From Chthonomonas sp. (GTDB lineage: Bacteria > Armatimonadota > Fimbriimonadia > Fimbriimonadales > Fimbriimonadaceae): 64,000 nucleotides of DNA. Numbering within the stretch: the stretch's first letter is position 1; each line of letters starts with the position of its first letter. Under the pieces are notes generated by a model. The model saw only the letters and a list, made by a program, of their open reading frames with translations, was not told the DNA's origin and did not search any database. A program made the position numbers and the translations under genes. The stretch spans positions 62,001 through 126,000 of the forward strand of contig JAEURP010000018.1 in assembly GCA_016788585.1 (NCBI GenBank), in the 5' to 3' direction. Below are positions 59,466 to 64,000 of this stretch, piece after piece.

Positions 59466-60451
59466 GGTTCGTCATCAAAGATCGGCTCGGCGATGTGGTC
59501 GACAACTTCGTTTTGGATGTCCTTCATCAGACCGGCACTGTAAGCCCGAAGTAGAGGCTCCGAGTCTTCCTCAGTAGCACGCCTCAGAGTCTCCATAACT
59601 TGATTCTTCCGTATTGGCATCCACTCGCATAGATGAAAACTGGCATGCATCGCGCTTCGGCGGGCGATTCGGCTTGGAGCAGACATGAGCTCGATGATTG
59701 TTTCGGCTGCATCAGGGGTACAAACATGCCCCCCCAGCACGACGCCAGCCTTGTAAATCGTTCGTGCGAAGTCATCTTCAGCGTTCCACATCATGTTGCG
59801 AATCGCCGCTAACGCCTCCGCCTCGGCTTCGGGGCCCGGGCAGTAACTCGTCAAATCTTCAAAAAGGTCGAGGACAAGCCACTGAGCAGTTCTTCGGTGC
59901 CGATGTTTTGTTTCATTGAGAATTGCGACCAGAGCCGGCCCATACGTGGCGAGCCCGCCTTTGGTCTCTAGCTCCTTCTGGGCATCATGGGCGATCGAGC
60001 GATCAGCGGCAAAAAACAGTTTGAGGAGACTCAGTGCGTCGAGTTCGCGCATGCGACCCTGATAGGGTCCCCCTAACCCAAGTAGCTCGCCTACTTGATT
60101 GCGCCGACCGAAGAGCGGTTCGCATGTATCGAGTAGTGTGAGTAGCATGTCTTCCTCGCTATCACCTTTTGCCTCCGCGCGCAGAATTTCGCAGCGTCCA
60201 AAAACTCCCCACGGCGTTCTGGCAACGACAACAGGGAATGACTGCCCTGCGTGCTCCAAGATCGCGCTTCCGTGCCATTCGCTTGCGGGAATGTGGTAGT
60301 CGTAGCTGACCGGGTGTATCGGCCACCGCCAAGGCTTGTAATGGCCAGGTTTAACTGCACTGAAGTCACCGGCCTGTTTGGCGACCTCCGATTTGATCCA
60401 GGTTTCCAACTCCGCCTTTAGGCGAAGAGGTTCCGTCGTCGTAGCCATCAC
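59462..60451 (-). CDS. HEAT-repeat-like protein of unknown function
   Basis: 329 residues. No signal peptide. The N-terminal 120 residues are beta-rich (HPVSYDYHIPASEWHGSAIL). From about residue 130 the pattern is helical with repeated pairs (DALSLLKLFFAADRSIAHDA, GPALVAILNETKHRHRRTAQ, AETIIELMSAPSRIARRSAM), suggesting HEAT or ARM repeats. No catalytic motif. It is translated in overlap with dacB (ATGA) and divergent from the metalloprotease gene. Confidence 0.7.
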   Translation of the reverse strand: MMATTTEPLRLKAELETWIKSEVAKQAGDFSAVKPGHYKPWRWPIHPVSYDYHIPASEWHGSAILEHAGQSFPVVVARTPWGVFGRCEILRAEAKGDSEEDMLLTLLDTCEPLFGRRNQVGELLGLGGPYQGRMRELDALSLLKLFFAADRSIAHDAQKELETKGGLATYGPALVAILNETKHRHRRTAQWLVLDLFEDLTSYCPGPEAEAEALAAIRNMMWNAEDDFARTIYKAGVVLGGHVCTPDAAETIIELMSAPSRIARRSAMHASFHLCEWMPIRKNQVMETLRRATEEDSEPLLRAYSAGLMKDIQNEVVDHIAEPIFDDEP

Positions 60452-60549
60452 TTCATAATCCTACCCGCGCCCCCCGAAAAGGAGTCGAAAAGGTCTAAAC
60501 TTGGGTAACCGACCACTTCGGTGAAGCGGTAGTCAGATTAAGAGGATTT

Positions 60550-63282
60550 ATGCAACTCAACAAAACCGCGCTCGCTGCGCTGGCCTGTGTCGCCCTATGG
60601 GGCATTGCTCCTGCCGCTAGCTTGGCCCAGTCCGCACCTGCTGAGCCAGCAAAGCAAGCCGAGCCACCGAAGAGAGACGAAAAGGCCGTTGCCTACGAAA
60701 AGGCAGTCAAAGACTTAGAGAAGTCCGAAGGAGCTTTTACGCTCTACAAGCGCAAAAAAGAGCTCTTGCTCGAGTTGCCTGAAGAAAAGCTGAGCAAGCT
60801 CTTCGTTGTTCAAGCAGCTTTTCATCATGGCTTCACAGAGGACCCAGCCCAGGCAGGGTCGCCAATTGGGAACAATGCCGTAGACGTCTATCGACTCGAG
60901 CGCCGTGATACCGCCGTTTGGTTGATCCGCCCAAATCTGACCTATCGCTGGGACCCAAGCGATCCGCTTGCTCTTGCGAGTAGCCGAACGATGCCAGAAG
61001 CGATCCTGAGCGACTTTCCGATCGAACAGACCAATCCAGAAACCAAGAGAGTCCTGATCAATATCACTTCGCTTCTTAGCGGTGATCTGCAGCAGCTTGG
61101 CATGATGGTAACGGTTCTAGGCGGATCTCAATACTCTCTGGAACGTGACAAGTCGGGCGTCGACCGCATCATCCAGTCGGCAGACATGACGACTGTTCGA
61201 ATGAACAATGTGTACAGGGCAGCCCGCGCGGGCGGCGATAACCCGCTTGCGGCAATGTTTGGAATGGTCAATCATGCTGAGGATGGGCGAAGTCTGCCTC
61301 TAAAAGTCACATGGACCCTGAATTGGCGGCCCGAGAAGTCGAACTACATGCCTCGGATCGCGGACCCAAGAGTGGGCTATTTCACCCAAGACTTCTATTC
61401 AGTGGACAAGTTTTACAAGCGAGACCGGACCCAACGCTATATCAATCGTTGGAACCTGGTGAAGAAGTCGCCCGAAGCGAAGCTAAGCGACGTTGTCAAG
61501 CCCATCGTTTGGACGATTGACCCATCGATTCCTGAGAAGTATCGACCGGCCGTCAGAGAGGGCATCCTTCGATGGAACCGGGCGTTTGAGGCTGCCGGCT
61601 ATCGGAATGCGATTCAGGTCGTCGACGCGCCAAAGAATGATCCTGATTACGATCATGCCGACGCACGTCGCAATGTCATCCGCTTTACGATGACTGAAAG
61701 TGCTGGCTATGCCATTGCTCTCTTCCGCACGGATCCATTTACGGGCGAGATTCTGAACGCGAGTGTCAACATCGATGCAAACTACGTTCACTACGTGAAT
61801 CAGGAGTATCTACGCTCCGCGATTCCATCCTCAGTGGCGCTTCAGGCAGGTCTGAAGATTGCCAAGCAAGGCCTCACGCAGACAGGCTTGCCTTCACCGA
61901 AGGACCTCATGCTGAAGCGCGATGTCCTGCGCGACAAGGCTCTCGAGCCCGAGATTCGACGGCTGGGATGGACCCCGTTCTTCTGCAACATCGGTGCCCA
62001 TGCCATGCGTGATATGGCAATGGCTTACAGCATCGGCAAGGCCAACAACATTGCCATTGGAAGCGATAAGTTCGTCGAAGAAGCCATGGCCGACGTGGTG
62101 GCCCATGAAGTTGGCCACTGTCTAGGCTTACGCCATAACTTCATCGCATCGACGAATCTGTCGACCGCTCAACTTGGCGATGATTCCGCGGTGAAGAATC
62201 ACCAGGTCGCTGCATCAGTAATGGACTACACGCCGACCAACATGGTCGCACTACTAAACAACAAGCCTAAGAGCTTGTTCAATAACAGTATCGGTGCCTA
62301 CGATATGTTTGCGATCGATTACGGTTACCGACCAGTAGGAGCACAAACCCCTGAAGGGGAGAAGTTCGCGCTGGGCCAAATCGCCAAGCAAAGCGGAATG
62401 CAGGGACTAGCTTACATGTCTGACGAAGACGCGGATGGGGTTGACCCATTTGTCGTTCGCTTTGACCTTGCTCGGGACCCGCTAAACTATGCTGAGAAAG
62501 AGATTGTTGGATACAAGCGCACGCGAACATGGGCGATCAATAACCTGCCGATGCCCGGAAGTTCCTATGCTGATCGCACGTCTCTCGTCGTCGGCACGAT
62601 GTCGCGACAATTGAGTGTTGCGATGGCCGCGACTTCATTTATCACAGGTGTCGTAGGAAACCGAAACTTCAAGGGAGACATAGGCGAAAAGCCAACTCTG
62701 CGCCCGGTTGATCCGGCCGCTGCACGCCAGGCGATGAAGATGATCTGCGGTGGGGCATTGGCAATGGATTCGGTTAACCTCTCGGAATCCGTTCTCAACA
62801 ACCTGTCCTTGAACTATGAGGATGGCTCGGGGAATCAGTTCACTGCGCCGATCCGCATGACGCTACTCATGTCGCAAATGATGATCGTGATGCAACTTCT
62901 CAACGTGGAGGCATTGAATCAGATTCAAGAGAATCAGTTCAAGATGCCAAATATTCCATCGGCATACACGATCGATGAGCATGTCCGGCTGCTTGCAACG
63001 GCGCTATTCGGCGATGTACCGACCTCGACAAAGATCAATTCGATGCGCCGAGAGCTGCAATCATTTGCCCTGGAGTCGATGATCGAGCAAGCATCCCAAG
63101 CCGGCCTGCAGGCTGAGGTTCGCCGGGTCGCTGCCGATGGCGTAGACCTTGCCTCGGCCAAGATCAACTCGCGCCTCAGAAACCGGATGGCGATTGATGC
63201 TGCGACTCAATCGCACCTTAAGAACCTAGCGAAAATGATAGCTCGGTACGAGAACCGAATGATGACCGTTTCAGGTCCTTAG
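60550..63282 (+). CDS. Zinc-dependent metalloprotease, DUF5117/DUF5118 type, secreted
   Basis: 910 residues. A signal peptide (MQLNKTALAALACVALWGIA) ends near residue 27. The N-terminal half has the beta-rich DUF5118/DUF5117 pattern, for example FVVQAAFHHGFTEDPAQAGS and WRPEKSNYMPRIADPRVGYF. The zinc site is VAHEVGHCLGLRHNF near residue 520 (H-E-x-x-H-x-x-x-x-x-H), with Met-turn-like VMDYTPTN. The C-terminal helical part continues for 300 residues. A large extracellular or periplasmic protease, substrate unknown. A hairpin at 63292 follows the stop. Confidence 0.9.
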   Translation: MQLNKTALAALACVALWGIAPAASLAQSAPAEPAKQAEPPKRDEKAVAYEKAVKDLEKSEGAFTLYKRKKELLLELPEEKLSKLFVVQAAFHHGFTEDPAQAGSPIGNNAVDVYRLERRDTAVWLIRPNLTYRWDPSDPLALASSRTMPEAILSDFPIEQTNPETKRVLINITSLLSGDLQQLGMMVTVLGGSQYSLERDKSGVDRIIQSADMTTVRMNNVYRAARAGGDNPLAAMFGMVNHAEDGRSLPLKVTWTLNWRPEKSNYMPRIADPRVGYFTQDFYSVDKFYKRDRTQRYINRWNLVKKSPEAKLSDVVKPIVWTIDPSIPEKYRPAVREGILRWNRAFEAAGYRNAIQVVDAPKNDPDYDHADARRNVIRFTMTESAGYAIALFRTDPFTGEILNASVNIDANYVHYVNQEYLRSAIPSSVALQAGLKIAKQGLTQTGLPSPKDLMLKRDVLRDKALEPEIRRLGWTPFFCNIGAHAMRDMAMAYSIGKANNIAIGSDKFVEEAMADVVAHEVGHCLGLRHNFIASTNLSTAQLGDDSAVKNHQVAASVMDYTPTNMVALLNNKPKSLFNNSIGAYDMFAIDYGYRPVGAQTPEGEKFALGQIAKQSGMQGLAYMSDEDADGVDPFVVRFDLARDPLNYAEKEIVGYKRTRTWAINNLPMPGSSYADRTSLVVGTMSRQLSVAMAATSFITGVVGNRNFKGDIGEKPTLRPVDPAAARQAMKMICGGALAMDSVNLSESVLNNLSLNYEDGSGNQFTAPIRMTLLMSQMMIVMQLLNVEALNQIQENQFKMPNIPSAYTIDEHVRLLATALFGDVPTSTKINSMRRELQSFALESMIEQASQAGLQAEVRRVAADGVDLASAKINSRLRNRMAIDAATQSHLKNLAKMIARYENRMMTVSGP

Positions 63283-63291
63283 GATAAGAGT

Positions 63292-63321
63292 CTGCAGGCG
63301 GGATTTCCGTCCCGCCTGCAG
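63292..63321 (+). terminator. Long hairpin after the metalloprotease gene
   Basis: CTGCAGGCGGGA (63292-63303), TTTCCG, TCCCGCCTGCAG (63310-63321), a perfect 12-base stem. It is followed by GTTGAAATG, without a T-run, so termination may need help or the element may serve as an RNA stabiliser. Confidence 0.65.
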
Positions 63322-63372
63322 GTTGAAATGCAACCACTTTGCCAATCTTCGCGATAAACTCTAAGAAAGCAA

Positions 63373-63975
63373 ATGTCAGGATCGTCCAGCGAAGTCCGAT
63401 ACGCCGAAATCGCGCATGAAACCGCTCATGCGAGAGTACAAGTCGTACTCGACCTTGATGGCGGTACCAGGCGCGATCTTACTACGGGGATTGGCACGCT
63501 TGATCACCTGCTGACTCAATGGGCGTTTTTTGCGGGATTCGATCTTGGAATCAGTTGCGAAGGCAATCTCCATCTCGATGACCAACAAACGGTTGAAGCC
63601 ATCGGAACGGCTCTCGGTGCCGCCCTTTGCCTCGCCTTGACCGATACCGGGCCCATTGAGCGACTTGGAAGCGCCCACGGAGTCACCGAAGATGCCTGTG
63701 TCATGGTAGCAACCGACCTCATTGGCAATGGGGCGCTTGGATACCAAGTCTCGATAAAGCGGGAGCGCCTCGGATTGCTGGCGGCTGAGTCGATCGAGGT
63801 ATTCCTACTTGCATTTGCGCGCGCGGCAAAGATCTCTCTGCATGTTCAGCAGATTGCTGGCGAGAACGGACACCATATAGCTGAAGCCATCTTTAAGGGC
63901 CTAGGACAAGCCATGGCAAAGGCAACTCATCGCAACGAGCACCATCGTCTCAGTCGTAGAGGCAAGGAAAACTAA
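63373..63975 (+). CDS. hisB: Imidazoleglycerol-phosphate dehydratase-like protein with altered metal site
   Basis: 200 residues. HisB pattern is clear: TGIGTLDHLLTQWAFFAGFD, then GPIERLGSAHG and GENGHHIAEAIFKGLGQAMA. In ordinary enzymes the D-H-H-T-x-E-D motif supplies manganese ligands; here the residues at 69-76 are DDQQTVEA, with Gln at 71 and 72. The position corresponding to the H of V-E-H-F-F is Val143 in IEVFL. Histidines 45, 157, 167, 168 and Glu 75, 171 remain. It is either a paralogue without ordinary activity or a true enzyme with a changed metal site. The stop overlaps the start of the next gene by one base, suggesting a his operon. Confidence 0.75.
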   Translation: MSGSSSEVRYAEIAHETAHARVQVVLDLDGGTRRDLTTGIGTLDHLLTQWAFFAGFDLGISCEGNLHLDDQQTVEAIGTALGAALCLALTDTGPIERLGSAHGVTEDACVMVATDLIGNGALGYQVSIKRERLGLLAAESIEVFLLAFARAAKISLHVQQIAGENGHHIAEAIFKGLGQAMAKATHRNEHHRLSRRGKEN

Positions 63976-64000
63976 TGGACGAAATGCTCATTCCCCTCTT
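63975..64000 (+). CDS. Start of a gene cut by the window edge
   Basis: An ATG at 63975 sits on the hisB stop (TAATG) and reads MDEMLIPL to the window edge. Too short to name; by position a histidine biosynthesis gene is possible. Confidence 0.5.

Overview
The window looks like chromosomal core DNA from a flagellated bacterium with an outer membrane. KdsA (KDO synthesis), lipoproteins with lipobox signals and a DsbD-type exporter point to a diderm. SepF, a pseudopilin whose N-terminus continues into an FPVFAQAR stretch, and the gene set as a whole suggest a lineage such as Armatimonadota (Fimbriimonas-like). That placement is inferred from protein style and not from a marker tree. Coding density is high and ATGA or TAATG stop/start overlaps are frequent. 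Many genes lack a strong Shine-Dalgarno sequence, so several starts are uncertain. I see no CRISPR array, prophage, insertion sequence or rRNA gene.

Layout. 1-3168: nucleoside-type ABC transporter on the minus strand (two permeases, one ATPase with two ABC domains). 3175-10862: housekeeping and unknown genes (hydroxyisobutyrate dehydrogenase-like enzyme, gltX, TM2/GYF protein, cyclophilin, PrpB-like lyase, S41 protease, hydrolase-like protein, Fn3-like protein). 10976-18137: S10/spc ribosomal protein operon from rplC to rplE, with a good promoter, a 260-base leader and a strong terminator; it lacks rpsJ in front and stops after rplE. 18193-31076: a large lipoprotein, sepF, leuD, a DUF192 lipoprotein, kdsA, a DsbD-like protein, an orphan sdhB, a pseudopilin, a WecG-type glycosyltransferase, a PduO-type adenosyltransferase, a LolA-like protein and feoAB. 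31081-38381: a GT4 glycosyltransferase, a TPR/OGT-type glycosyltransferase, era, and an unusual 1042-residue protein joining four AT-hooks to a glycoside-hydrolase-like body.

38625-50068: a flagellar cluster in two blocks, fliK-flgD-TIGR02530-flgE and then flgB-flgC-fliE-F-G-H-I-J-slt-motE. A terminator separates them, and a sigma-28-like promoter sits before flgE. 50065-64000: a DUF948-like protein, an 861-residue DUF5695-like protein, upp, DUF1385, a small protein, a VOC protein, a Cys/Met-metabolism PLP enzyme, a Nif3-like protein, tRNA-Glu, a DUF5658 protein overlapping dacB, a HEAT-like protein, a large zinc metalloprotease and hisB.

The observations I rate highest are the AT-hook/glycosidase fusion, a HisB that has lost two or three metal-ligand histidines, short dispersed repeats that appear to have become coding sequence inside two genes, low-complexity tails on four neighbouring ribosomal proteins, and a 122-base same-strand overlap between dacB and its neighbour.
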